Shown here: one piece after another, positions 1 to 10,035 of the stretch
Position numbering within the stretch: the stretch's first letter is position 1
Layout of the letters: every line of letters starts with the position of its first letter
Source: Mesocentrotus franciscanus
Lineage: Eukaryota > Echinodermata > Echinoidea > Camarodonta > Strongylocentrotidae
Assembly (NCBI GenBank): GCA_037976565.1
Contig: CP137666.1
Span: 61,564,605-61,628,604 of the forward strand
Length of the DNA stretch: 64,000 nucleotides
Direction: 5' to 3'
Notes under the pieces: model-generated
Database searches by the model: none
What the model saw: only the letters and a program-made list of their open reading frames with translations
Told to the model about the DNA's origin: nothing
Position numbers and translations under genes: made by a program

Positions 1-314
1 TTTTCTCAGAATTGTATTGATCAAGGTCCGCGGTTCAAGTCCCACCGCGGCACTTTTGCCACTCTCCACCCAGGTGTTAAATGGGTACCCGGTAGGATGC
101 GAAAGCTAATGTGCTTAGATTAGCAAGTGTGCGCTTGTAAAAATGACGCCTGGCTGGAAAGCTCCCCAGGGAGTGGAATATGTGCATACATTGTGTGCGG
201 GTAAGCCTGAATCCGATGACCGGGGTAATAATAATTATATATGTAAACGCTTTGAGAGGGCCTTCGGTCCTGAAAAGCGCTATATAAGAACTAGCTATTT
301 TTATTATTATTATT
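1..314 (+). mobile_element. tRNA-derived SINE, 5'-truncated by the window edge
   Basis: A Pol III B-box-like sequence (GGTTCAAGTCC) sits at 32-42 inside a T-arm-like stem. The body contains CCACTCTCCACCCAGGTGT, and the 3' end has AGCGCTATATAAGAA followed by a (TTA)n tail to about 314. Related copies occur at 17310, 36355, 52590 and 60640. Confidence 0.8.
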
Positions 315-484
315 AAACTTTATTGATCAATGAAGCTTTGAGATAATATGAGCAGTATCCGAGTATCGGGATTAGATGGTTTTGTCGGGATCATCATGTG
401 GGGATTGGTTAAAAAAGAAAAGGAAAAGGAGAAAAGAAAACTATGTTTCCAGCTTTGTGTTCAACATTGTATTATATTCCTGAA

Positions 485-766
485 GAGGTAAAAATGTCAG
501 AGGTAAAAATGTCAGTGGTAAAAATGTCAGAGGTTAAAATGTCAGAGGTAAAAATGTCAGAGGTAAAAATGTCAGAGGTAAAAATGTCAGAGGTAAAATG
601 TCAGAGGAAAAAATGTCAGAGGTAAAAATGTCAGAGGAAAAAATGTCAGAGGTAAAAATGTCAAGAGGTAAAAATGTCAGAGGTAAACATGTCAGAGGTA
701 AAAATGTCAGAGAAAAAAATGTCAGAGGAAAAAATGTCAGAGGTAAAAATGTCAGAGGAAAAAAAT
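485..766 (+). repeat. 15-bp minisatellite, left arm
   Basis: About 19 copies of GAGGTAAAAATGTCA occur with point variants (GAGGAAAAAATGTCA) and small indels. Open reading frames through it are artefacts of the repeat. Confidence 0.95.
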
Positions 767-864
767 TCCGAGTTTGATCTCTCACAGCAAATAATTATAG
801 AACGATGTAGCTTAAACAGAACCTCTGCAAAGCGCGGGCTTATCTGGAATGTGATGGTGCGGTT

Positions 865-1246
865 CAGGGGCGGATCCAGCCGGCGGCAAGGATGGGGCCT
901 AAAAAGGGGCCCACTTCGTGCTAAAATTTGAAAATCGTGCCGGTCGATTTTTCGCTCAGTGGAGGGGTGGGTAGGTAGGTAGTGAGCAAAAAAAAAAATT
1001 GGCACCCGAAAAAAAAATTTCCCTCCGGGAAGTTAAATTCATTTTTCCAGCGCCACCCCTTGGGCGCCAGGGTAGTGAGCACAAATTTTTTTTGGCACCC
1101 GAAAATTTTTCCTACGGGAAGGGTGATTTTCTTTCCACCGCCACCCCTGGGCGCCAGAGGGGCCCATCTTTTTTCAAAAAAGGGTGTTTTTACCCTTTTT
1201 TTCCGAGGAGGGCCCGGGCCCCGGCCCCCTCCTGGATCCGCCACTG
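865..1246 (+). mobile_element. Non-autonomous hAT-type MITE with 8-bp target duplication
   Basis: The ends are CAGGGGCGGATCCAG and its complement CTGGATCCGCCACTG (one mismatch). They are bordered by GTGCGGTT at 857-864 and again at 1247-1254. The 8-bp duplication and CAG ends are typical of hAT elements. It has no transposase coding capacity. Confidence 0.85.
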
Positions 1247-1440
1247 GTGCGGTTAGCATTTGATGTAACATTGGCGGCTTTCTGCTTTGTGTCAGAGTAT
1301 CAAAGCTGCTCAGTGTTATTGATGCAAAGCGCGCGCTTCTCTGGAATGTGATGGTAGTTTGGCCATGAATTATAGGCCGAGTCGTGGCTCGATGGTGTAA
1401 TCATTAAACAAAAACAAAAAAATAATCACAGCCCCAAAAA

Positions 1441-1476
1441 AAAAAAAGAGAATGAGATATCTCATTCTCTTTTTTT
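1441..1476. repeat. 36-bp perfect palindrome
   Basis: A 7-A run, then GAGAATGAGAT, is followed immediately by its exact complement and a 7-T run. It sits at the truncated end of the second MITE copy. Confidence 0.9.
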
Positions 1477-1714
1477 GGGTGCCAAAAAAAAAAATTTGTG
1501 CTCACTACCCCTGGCGCCCAAGGGGTGGCGCTGGAAAATGAATTTAACTTCCCGGAGGGAAATTTTTTTTTCGGGTGCCAATTTTTTTTTTTGCTCACTA
1601 CCTACCTACCCCCCTCCACTGAGCGAAAAATCGACCGGCACGATTTTCAAATTTTAGCACGAAGTGGGCCCCTTTTTAGGCCCCCTCCCTTGCCGCCGGC
1701 TGGATCCGCCCCTG
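1477..1714 (-). mobile_element. Inverted, truncated copy of the 865-1246 MITE
   Basis: It matches about 865-1100 of the other copy in reverse orientation, including the CAGGGGCGGATCCAG end (at 1714 on this strand). The far part of the element is missing and is replaced by the 36-bp palindrome. Confidence 0.85.
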
Positions 1715-1734
1715 AACATTTTTTTTGTATCGCT

Positions 1735-2054
1735 TTTTACCTCTGACATTTTTACCTCTGACATTTTTACCTCTGACATTTTTACCTCTGACAATTTTTC
1801 CTCTGACATTTTTTCCTTTGACATTTTTACCTCTGACATTTTTACCTCTGACATTTTTACCTCTGACATTTTTACCTCTGACATTTTTTCCTCTGACATT
1901 TTTACCTCTGACATTTTACCTCTGACATTTTTACCTCTGACATTTTTACCTCTGACATTTTTTCCTCTGACATTTTTTCCTCTGACATTTTTACCTCTGA
2001 CATTTTTTCCTCTGACATTTTTACCTTTGACATTTTTTCCCCTGACATTTTTAC
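1735..2054 (-). repeat. 15-bp minisatellite, right arm
   Basis: About 21 copies of the left-arm unit in reverse orientation (TTTTTACCTCTGACA), with the same A-for-T variants. Confidence 0.95.
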
Positions 2055-2349
2055 ACCGAGCCGGCATAATCCCCTTTAAAGACCAATGTAGCCCTCTACT
2101 TCTTGTACCCAATTTGCTTGTCACACTGTACTTAAAATCCTTAAATATGAGACTGATACTTTATTCTCTCTTTTCTTTTCATTTCTTTTTATTTTGTTCT
2201 TTTTTCTCCTCCCCTTTTCTTTCTTCTACCCCCACCCCTTTTTTGTTGTTGCTAGCTTGTCGTATTATGGTTCGATCCCATCATACTACTGTTTTGGAAA
2301 GTTTTCCATTTTTACCAAGCAAAATAAAAATTGCGCAGTATAATACATA
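2055..2349. other. Intergenic, pyrimidine-rich stretch
   Basis: Nothing gene-like was seen. A C/T-rich segment lies at about 2160-2240. Confidence 0.5.
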
Positions 2350-2656
2350 TATATATTTTTTTGGGGTATGTGTCTGGACACTTAACAAAAATAAAGCTGT
2401 CACCTTTGTTTTTGAATTTAATAAAAAAAAATATGCAGTGCACATCAGATCTATTTTTCATTACTCATTTATTATATTTACATCATAAGTCTTATAAGAT
2501 TTATAAAATATTGCATGTTAACTTCAAATTAATGTTTGCAATCAACTGTCCTAATAACCAACTTGTCTGGACATATGAATTATTTTCATTACTGCTCATA
2601 AGCATTCCTGCCAAGTCTTGTTCAGATATGACGCGTCGTAAACTGCAGCATTTTTG
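2350..2656 (+). repeat. Dispersed 300-bp repeat, copy 1
   Basis: It runs from about ggggtatgtgtctggacac to actgcagcattttt. An inverted, diverged copy lies at 7472-7770. No coding potential or clear termini. Confidence 0.8.
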
Positions 2657-3487
2657 TTTAATGTTGATTTTCTTTTAAGTAATTTAAGATACGCACTTTT
2701 TGTTATGATGATAATCTGTGAATAATAGATGTTGATCACTGTTCAGTGATATCCGTAGGCTATTATTTTGTTGTATCGTTATAATAAACAACCATCTGTT
2801 GTTGTTTTTACATTGATTTTTTGCCTTGTTCCTTCGTATGTTATTCCCAGTTGCATGAATTCTTGTTTTCAAGATCCATCGCCTATAATAGGAGGACTCG
2901 ACTAAAGAGGGCGACATGATTTTATGAATTGTGTTGCTAATGTACACAAACCACTCTCGTTCAATATTTTGTGAGGAAGAGAACCCAGAAAACTAAAGAA
3001 TATTACCAGTAAGTGAAAGTTAAACGATAAAATTGATGTACTTTATATTATATTATATTGTATTGTTAATATGCCGTTCTGATAATCAAATCCAAAATTG
3101 GTGATGTGCTTTTTATGTTATAGCATGTCTAATAAGTTGGACAGTGCAGTGTGAGCTGAGTGTAGGCCTAAGCTACACATGAGTTGTGATTGTGGCAGTG
3201 CCGTTGATCGGGCGAGGGCGGGCGAACTGTGTGAATCGCACGGGACGTGCATGGGGCCGGGGAAGTCGTTGACATCGGTGGTTTAGATTCAGTCGCCATG
3301 TGGAACACACACATTGCATGTCGGCATGAAATACAAAAATCTGTGATACCCAGAACTAATTTTTCATTGACTCCCCTTTTTTTTTTTTTTTATAAATAAA
3401 ATCATGTTTACCGGTATTGCACCTCTGCAGCTCTGCCCAGCCACAGTCTGCTTGTCGGGACTCTGGTGCATCCGGACATTTGATGGC
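2657..3487. other. Intergenic region
   Basis: It is AT-rich except for a CpG-rich patch at about 3185-3285, listed separately. No gene was recognised. Confidence 0.5.
3185..3290. promoter_or_regulatory. Short CpG-rich patch, possible promoter
   Basis: About eleven CpG dinucleotides fall within roughly 90 bp, against an AT-rich background. No TATA box or initiator could be assigned. It is 6.7 kb upstream of the LRRC71 start codon. A regulatory role is only a possibility. Confidence 0.2.
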
Positions 3488-3491
3488 TTAA

Positions 3492-4021
3492 AGGTACTAT
3501 GTCCCATTTGCAGGCCAACAAAATGAAAAGGTTAAATTCCAATGGCATTTGAAAGACAATACTAATTTAGAACTTCCCTAAAAAAAGGGGGGCTTGAAAA
3601 TGTCTTTAAGTGGGAAAATAATGACTATTAGTTGTCGAATCGACTTAGGAGCTATAGAGCCAGTAAGTAATAGTATGATTTTTCAGACCATTGTACCGAA
3701 TGGTCATACGTTTTATGCTGCGCAAAGATTCAATCAGTTTAATTTTGGCCATTACAAGAAGTGGGTTATTGATGTAGACAAATGCTCATGTACCCTTTAC
3801 AGCTCATTTTATGTATGTTATTACCAAAGATGAAAAAGCCAGTCAGTCACTCAATAGTGTCTGACAGTGAAGTCTAGCAAGTAAACGGGTTTCCTTGCAT
3901 AATTTGAATATTAGGACACTGCTAACGTTTAAATTTCACAGATAGGACATACATGACATATTCATAATTCCTGCAAAGTTCTACAGAATTTGATGTTGGC
4001 TGCAAAAGGGACATAGTATCT
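3492..4021. mobile_element. MITE with about 30-bp inverted ends, TTAA-flanked
   Basis: The left end AGGTACTATGTCCCATTTGC mirrors the right end with few mismatches. TTAA borders it at 3488-3491 and 4022-4025. The 79-codon frame inside resembles nothing known to me. Confidence 0.75.
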
Positions 4022-4119
4022 TTAATTGTTCCCATTTGATTTTACATCCTTGTATATTCTTGGTTGGTTGGTCCTCCAAGATACTCGTCTGAGTTTTAAC
4101 TGGAGGTGCGGGTAGGGTG

Positions 4120-4754
4120 TAGGGACACTGATTTTCCGCGATCACGGAAAACGGACGGAATTCACGGAAATGACCATTTGAACGGAAAATCGCGGAAAAC
4201 CCTTTTTCAAGGAGAAAATCGTAAAACTTACACTATTTTTGTGATTCGTCATTCGTTATGCAGTGAAAAAATATCGGGCCTAATATCATGGTTAATAACT
4301 CCGAATATTTAGCGATATTCGTCAGAATCTTTGGAGACAGGGCGCTGCCATTTTGTTTGACACAAAACTCGATCCTATTATGCCAGCTAGGCGCGCATGC
4401 GGCGAAGTGTAAGGCGAGATTGCCGTACACATGCACAGTTCAGCACAATATTAGTAAAGGGGCTGGCGTGTGCGCCTAGTATACGTAGGCGTAATACTAG
4501 GCACATACACGCCAGCAGCGGCGGCAGGTGCGGCTAAAATCGATCGATCGCTGACGTGACAACCAAGACTGAAATGTTCGTCTAGATCTCTAGCATGTTT
4601 GTATGCAAATCTTATGTAAACGGAATTTCAGCTTTTTCATGTGTACAAAGTCTATGGCAAAACGGAATTTCCGTTTTCAGCCCATCTGAAACGGAATTCC
4701 TGATTTTCTGAAACGGAAAAGGCCTTTTTTGGAAACGGAAAATCAGTGTCCCTA
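4120..4754. mobile_element. Non-autonomous DNA transposon, hAT-like ends
   Basis: TIRs are TAGGGACACTGATTTTCCG and its complement. Sub-terminal CGGAA motifs are repeated throughout both ends. AGGGTG occurs directly outside both ends (4114-4119 and 4755-4760). An 8-bp duplication with one mismatch is also possible if the ends are set one base in, so superfamily assignment is tentative. Confidence 0.75.
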
Positions 4755-4756
4755 AG

Positions 4757-5545
4757 GGTGTATTAATTTGTAGATGTCAGCTATAGGGCAATTTTGAATT
4801 TGACGGGGTCAGTGTGGGCGATAGTCTCCGGTTTAAGCTGGTTCCAATCACGCACTGTTCTCATGAAGAAGGAGTTCGCGAATGTGTCCGTTCTTGAGTG
4901 GGTCTGTTGGAATTGCCTGTTATGCCCTCTTCTTTCTCTGGTCGTTTTAGGTTGGGTGTAGTCTTGATAGTCTACGTCCAGCTGCCCGTACATCATTTTG
5001 TGGAGACAGAAGAGACGGTGTTATTTGCGCCTTTCTTGCAAAGATGGCCAGTCTAGCGAGGAGAGGATGTTAGTTATGCTAGTGTCTCTACCGTAGGTGT
5101 TTGTCACGAATCTTGCAGCGCGTTTCTGAACTCTTTCAATGGACTTTATGTTTTTACTTGTGTTGGGATCCCAGGCTGCCGTTGCGTAGTCTAGGTGGGG
5201 TCTAACTAACATTTTATATAATTTCTCCTTGACGTCTGGCTTAACATGATAGAAATTCCTACGCACAAAGTTGAGTACTCTAGAAGCTTTACCCGTTGCA
5301 AACTCTGTTTGTCTTCTGTTCCAGCGCAGATCTTTCTGGATGTAGATCCCAAGATATTTTGTCTCTTCTGTTTCTTCAAGGACAGTGCCCATCATGCTGT
5401 AGCTTGTCTTTCCTGGATGTCTGCCTCTAGTAAGACACAGAGTGCTACATTTGGCTGGATTAAACCTCATGCCCCACTTTTGAGCCCAGCTAACCATCTG
5501 GTCTAGGTCTTTTTGGAGAACAGTTTCGTTACAAAAAATCTGTTA
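4757..5545 (-). pseudogene. Non-LTR retrotransposon relic (C-terminal reverse transcriptase)
   Basis: On the minus strand, a 158-codon frame (5497-5021) carries typical motifs of the end of a LINE reverse transcriptase: WAQKWGMRFNPAKC, TKYLGIYIQKDLRW, RPHLDYATAAWDP and IERVQKRAARFV. A second frame (4996-4781) carries the usual C-terminal segment, DTFANSFFMRTVRDWNQL. A frame shift separates them near 5000-5020. The 5' side stops at a nonsense codon near 5540, so it is a 5'-truncated dead copy. The CR1/Rex1-like group is likely. Confidence 0.85.
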
Positions 5546-5872
5546 CAATACAACTTACAAGCAATAATAGATCTAGATCTAGACAGACCCTATTTCATAA
5601 TAAGAAGTCTTCAAGACTTTAACTTAGGATCTAGTTAGAGTTAGACCTATGTTGGACAATATTTATAAAGGACAAATGTTAATGGTGCTATATTTGACAA
5701 ATATTTTTAGTTAAATCCAAAGGTAAAAGAAAAGGCTTTTATGGTAAGTGTCTGGAACCCTCCCCATGCAGGCCCCATACTGCCATAGGCCCATCTTATA
5801 TGCCATAGCTATGCGTGGGGTACATAAACTGATATTTGCCAACCTTTCCCATACACAGACGGTAACCTTTAA

Positions 5873-6274
5873 AGGTAAAGACCAGTTTTGGAAACGCCCC
5901 TCTCTCAAAAAAATGAAATGGAAGCTGTCATTACCAATCATGTGAAATATGTTTTGACTAATAGTAATACGTGATGATACAAATTTTGCCGGGGAAAGTC
6001 GGGAAACCGCCTACTAAATGATTTATTTGGTAAATTATTATATCTATTGGGACCAAATAGATATCGCACACGTGGTCTTGTAGTCCCATATACATCTTTC
6101 TGTGTACAGTGCTTGTAACTTTACCAAGACTGGGCCAAATTTCTTATCATTTTGATGATTCCAGAACCTTGCAGTACACACCAATACTAATATGCTAGAT
6201 GATCAACCTTTTCTGATCGATTCCACAACGTTTCTTTCACAATGCAATCGCATGACCAGAACTGGCCTTTATCT
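5873..6274. mobile_element. TTAA-flanked MITE A
   Basis: The left end AGGTAAAGACCAGTTTTGG and the right end CCAGAACTGGCCTTTATCT are imperfect inverted repeats. TTAA flanks it at 5869-5872 and 6275-6278. The latter site is shared with the next element. Confidence 0.7.
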
Positions 6275-6278
6275 TTAA

Positions 6279-6796
6279 AGGTAATGCAAAGTTTTGGGAA
6301 ATTTTGAAAATTGGATGGATAGATCTAGTAATTCTTTAAAATACATGTTTATATATTTGGATGCCCCTGTGGATGTTAAACATAAGCACTAGAAAATTTA
6401 GCCCCTAAAACACTTCTGCTTTCGAGAAAATTGAATAATCAAAATTTACCAGTGCTCCCGGTAAATTTCTAATATTTCAAATAGCTCCTAAGGCCATATT
6501 CCTTGGTAGCTGCGACCATGAAAATCTCAGAATATGCAGTTCGGATATATAATTTCCAAACGGGAATAGCAAATCGGTCGATTGTAGTCAAGAAACATTG
6601 TTTTAAAGCTAAAGTAATATCAGTCTTGAGAGGGAGCTATACAACATAAAGAGTTTGTTATTTACAATTTCATCACTTTGGACTCGATTTCAACCGCGAC
6701 AACGATCATTGAATATTGTACAATCGCATATACATGTACTTTCAATATGTTTATTTGAACCAAATTCATGGCCCATACTAAAACTTTGTATTACCT
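6279..6796. mobile_element. TTAA-flanked MITE B
   Basis: The left end AGGTAATGCAAAGTTTTGGG and the right end CTAAAACTTTGTATTACCT are inverted repeats. TTAA occurs at 6275-6278 and 6797-6800. Internal sequence does not resemble MITE A. Confidence 0.7.
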
Positions 6797-6800
6797 TTAA

Positions 6801-7471
6801 TATATTTTTAATTTTCTAATTGCGTGATTGCAGGGTTTTTTTTTTGGGGGGTAAGTTGGACTGTTCAGCGTGTGTGGGGAAGGGTGATGTAAAACCTGTT
6901 TGGGGCTTGTTTACATCACACTCCGCACAGGGGAATGAGTGCCTTATTGCCTCATTACTGGACGTACTGGAAAAATGCAGAGATCTGCAGTCGAGTGTCC
7001 AGGTCTATCTGCTATCCGCTCGCACGGCAGCGAACGGATCGAGTCTTTGATTTTCATTCTCGTTTGTGAGGCGGCTATCAGACTGAATAATGTCGGAAGG
7101 AACGGGTTAATAGATACTAATGAAATACTGCATTTCAAGAATTTTGCAGCATTAAGAAATTTTGAAGTAATTACCTAGTACATGTATGATGTAGCTTAAA
7201 TTAGTGCTAGCTGTTTCAAATGAAGAAATAACACTAAAGGCTAATACAGATTTGACGCATTACCGCTGCAACCCCAACAACAAAAAAACAAACAAGGTTT
7301 TTAAGTGTATTAAATGAATGGCAAATGCACGGTACAAAGGTCTGACACGTATACATGTACATACATGTATACTGTACATGTAGCTTTGTGTAAATAAGAT
7401 GTACCTTACATACAAAAATGTAAAACCTACATGTATTACCAGGGAGATGTGAGTTTATTTAAATCGTCATT
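6801..7471. other. Intergenic region
   Basis: No gene was recognised. ACATGT-type palindromes cluster at about 7350-7385. Confidence 0.5.
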
Positions 7472-7770
7472 AAAAAAAAAATGCTGCAGCTTAATGCCGC
7501 GTCATAAATGAACAAGACTTGGCAGGAATGCTTATGAGCAGTAATAAAAATAATTCATATGTCCAGACAAGTTGCTTATTAGAACAGTTGATTGCAATCA
7601 TTAATTTGAAGTTAACATGCAATATTTCATGAATCTTATAAGACTTATGATGGAAAATAGATCTGATGTGCAATGCATATTTTTTTCATTAAATCCAAAA
7701 GCAAAGGTGACAGCTATTTTGTTGTTGTTAAGTGTCCAGACACATACCCCCTCATAAAAAAAATTATATA
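7472..7770 (-). repeat. Dispersed 300-bp repeat, copy 2 (inverted)
   Basis: This is the reverse complement of the 2350-2656 repeat with scattered substitutions and a gap of about 25 bp. The two copies form an inverted pair separated by about 4.8 kb. Confidence 0.8.
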
Positions 7771-8541
7771 ATGATTTTCTACTCAGTTATATTTGTGCAC
7801 CCTATTTGATTCTAATATTTCAGTCCAGCAGGGTTTGTGTTACTTGTACATTTAGATTTAATCTATAAAGACTATTTATTTGTTTTTATAAGGATGAAGT
7901 GGACCTTGTACAGGGTATTTGCTCAAAATGACAACGTAAGATATTTAAAGTTTTCATTATTCCTAGCTTCAGTCATATCATTTGTGTTATTTCCACAGTT
8001 TACTATCACATCACATGTACGTACTAGTACTTGTATGTATACTCTTCAGATCACCCCGCAGTATTGTACAATTGCATGTTAAATTATTAAATTCTATTAC
8101 CATTCATGTATACCCATAGCCCTTAGGCAATGAATGATTTCAAAATATTTCCGTTCTGATTACAGAACCCATGTGTATTGTTCGCAATCCATTTTAAAGC
8201 ACTCAGGATTTTAATTTTACAATGTTACACAATTGATTAGTAATGTATAGTACTTGAGAAGACTTCCAGTACATTGAAAAACCTGATGGTCAGGCATAAA
8301 TGGAATTAATGAAGCGGTGGCAGAATTTGATAAATTGACAGATCATTGTAAAAATAGATTTTTTGTTTTTGTGTGTGTCTAAGTATTAAATTTACAATCA
8401 TGCATGTACACGTACACATGTTAAGGCTACAACGTACATCATGCACTTAACTTCATACACCACCATTAAAAAAAAAAATCTGGTCATGCCTGTAATGATT
8501 ATTCCAGTAAAAATATACTATATTAATTTAACACTCTCTTG

Positions 8542-8579
8542 GTCAAGAAAATGAAGATGGGGAAGAAAGATGATAAGAA
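8542..8579 (+). pseudogene. Sequence resembling the LRRC71 start-codon region
   Basis: About 32 of 38 bases match 9933-9970. The reading VKKMKMGKKDDKK parallels VKKVKMGKRVDKT. The frame stops two codons later and no donor of suitable phase is evident, so it is more likely a decayed duplicate than a working exon. Confidence 0.4.
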
Positions 8580-8756
8580 GAGAGTATAATACACCATATT
8601 GCTTCACAATAAAAAAAAAAATCCCATGTAGTGATTTGAATTTTTATAGTCTGGATGGAACCCCATTTTAAATTTCAAAATTTGGGAGTCACGACTTGAA
8701 AGTTTGTGGGCCCATCTGTACTGGACACATATTATTGTTGAGCCCTGTTGTTGTCA

Positions 8757-9104
8757 TCGTCTTCTTCTTCTTCTTCTTCTTCTTCTTCCTCTTCCTCTTC
8801 CTCTTCCTCTTCCTCTTCCTCTTCCTCTTCCTCTTCCTCTTCCTCTTCCTCTTCCTCTTCCTCTTCCTCTTCCTCTTCCTCTTCCTCTTCCTCTTCCTCT
8901 TCCTCTTCCTCTTCATTCTTCCTCTTCCTCTTCCTCTTCCTCTTCCTCTTCATTCTTCCTCTTCCTCTTCCTCTTCATTCTTCCTCTTCATTCTTCCTCT
9001 TCTTCCACTTCTTCCTCTTCTTCTTCCTCTTCTTCTTCCACTTCTTCTTCTTCTTTTTCTTCTCCTTTATCTTCCTGCTCCTCCTCCTGTTCCTCCTCAA
9101 GATC
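8757..9104. repeat. Long polypyrimidine microsatellite (CTT and CTTCCT)
   Basis: An almost pure C/T strand of about 350 nt, with (CTTCCT)n as the main part and ATT interruptions near 8914, 8952 and 8979. All long reading frames here (poly-Ser, Leu/Pro, Lys/Arg or Glu) are repeat artefacts. Confidence 0.97.
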
Positions 9105-9928
9105 TTCTTCTTTCGTACAGTGTACGGTGTGTACAGTAAGATGTTTTTTGTATATTTTTTTAAAAGATAAACTTGAACAAGTAATGTGGGATGTACATGT
9201 AGAAGCAGCTACATGTAGTATACATGTATTAAAGTAGAAACCATTAAAAGGCTTGATAGTGCAGTCTTTATGTAGGATAGATTGAAGGGTATGGTTTATA
9301 GCTGATAACTGGTGATGCTTGATTTCGTGACAATTTGACCATACAATTGTTCCTCATATTTCATTGAACATTACAACTTCAAACTATTTAATAGTTTCAT
9401 GCAGCCCTAGTTATTTATTTCCAAAACCAGAGTATAATACACACTTCACTGTACCACTTTATAATTCATTGGATCATCTGTTTATAAGCATTTACATTTA
9501 CTTTATTCTTTTTATATCCTTTTTAGATGTTATTCAAAATGTCCTCTCAGATTTTCCGTCAAGTGAAGTAAAGTTGATTAGATGCATATTTCCATCATCT
9601 TTTAAACCTTATTTGATGCTGTGGCAATTGTTCTGAAAAAAGAAATTTTAAGAATTTAGTTGAAAATTAATATATTTTGTTTCGTATAAAGGTTTGAAAT
9701 TGAAGTAACCAAAAGTTCCCACTCTTCAAGCATTGCAAGAAATATTATGTAGTTGAACAGACCTATAACCATTTACACATAATGAAAAACAAGGGAAGTT
9801 TATCCAGCAAGCTTTTATGGTTAAAAAGACCCCAAAAAATCTCCCAAACCGTCTCTCATTGGCAATTAGAAATACATGAATGTTTATTTTTATTTTGTGC
9901 CGATTTTATTTCTTATAATGTTTCTTAG
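9105..9928. other. Region just upstream of LRRC71 exon 1
   Basis: No coding sequence was seen. ACATGTA palindromes lie at about 9193-9228. A non-coding first exon or promoter might be here but cannot be assigned. Confidence 0.4.
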
Positions 9929-9947
9929 GCTAGTGAAGAAAGTCAAG

Positions 9948-10035
9948 ATGGGGAAGAGAGTAGATAAGACGCAGAAGGATAAAGGACCTCCATCGTCCGT
10001 TCAAGATAATGAAGACGATGCCAACAAAACACCAG
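9948..10035 (+). CDS. LRRC71: LRRC71 coding exon 1 (start codon)
   Basis: This exon encodes residues 1-29 and starts MGKRVDKTQKDKG. It ends in phase 1 at CCAG before gtaatg. A possible acceptor (tttcttag) at 9921-9928 suggests that transcription starts further upstream, with a non-coding first exon and 19 nt of untranslated sequence before the ATG. The first in-frame ATG after that acceptor is used here. A similar sequence lies 1.4 kb upstream at 8542-8579. Confidence 0.75.

Larger units (their letters stand above)
485..2054. mobile_element. Foldback structure with 15-bp tandem-repeat arms (TU-like)
   Basis: Two minisatellites with the same 15-bp unit lie in opposite orientation (485-766 and 1735-2054). 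Between them are two inverted copies of a hAT-type MITE (865-1246 and 1477-1714). As I recall, sea urchin TU transposons have long inverted repeats whose outer domain is made of 15-bp tandem repeats, and this layout resembles them. No flanking target duplication was seen, so a composite origin is possible. Confidence 0.5.

Noticed and set aside
1..60. A tRNA gene at the left edge
   Set aside because: Only a B-box and T-arm-like stem are seen, followed by a SINE body and tail; no complete cloverleaf is in the window.
443..2124. Reading frames rich in MSEVK or FTSDI repeats
   Set aside because: They only translate the 15-bp minisatellite; a 15-bp unit keeps frames open automatically.
3594..3833. 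79-codon frame as a host gene
   Set aside because: It lies wholly within a TTAA-flanked MITE and resembles no known protein.
8689..9237. Several long reading frames (75-177 codons) on both strands
   Set aside because: They are readings of the CTT/CTTCCT microsatellite (poly-Ser, Leu/Phe, Lys/Arg, Glu) and have no other content.
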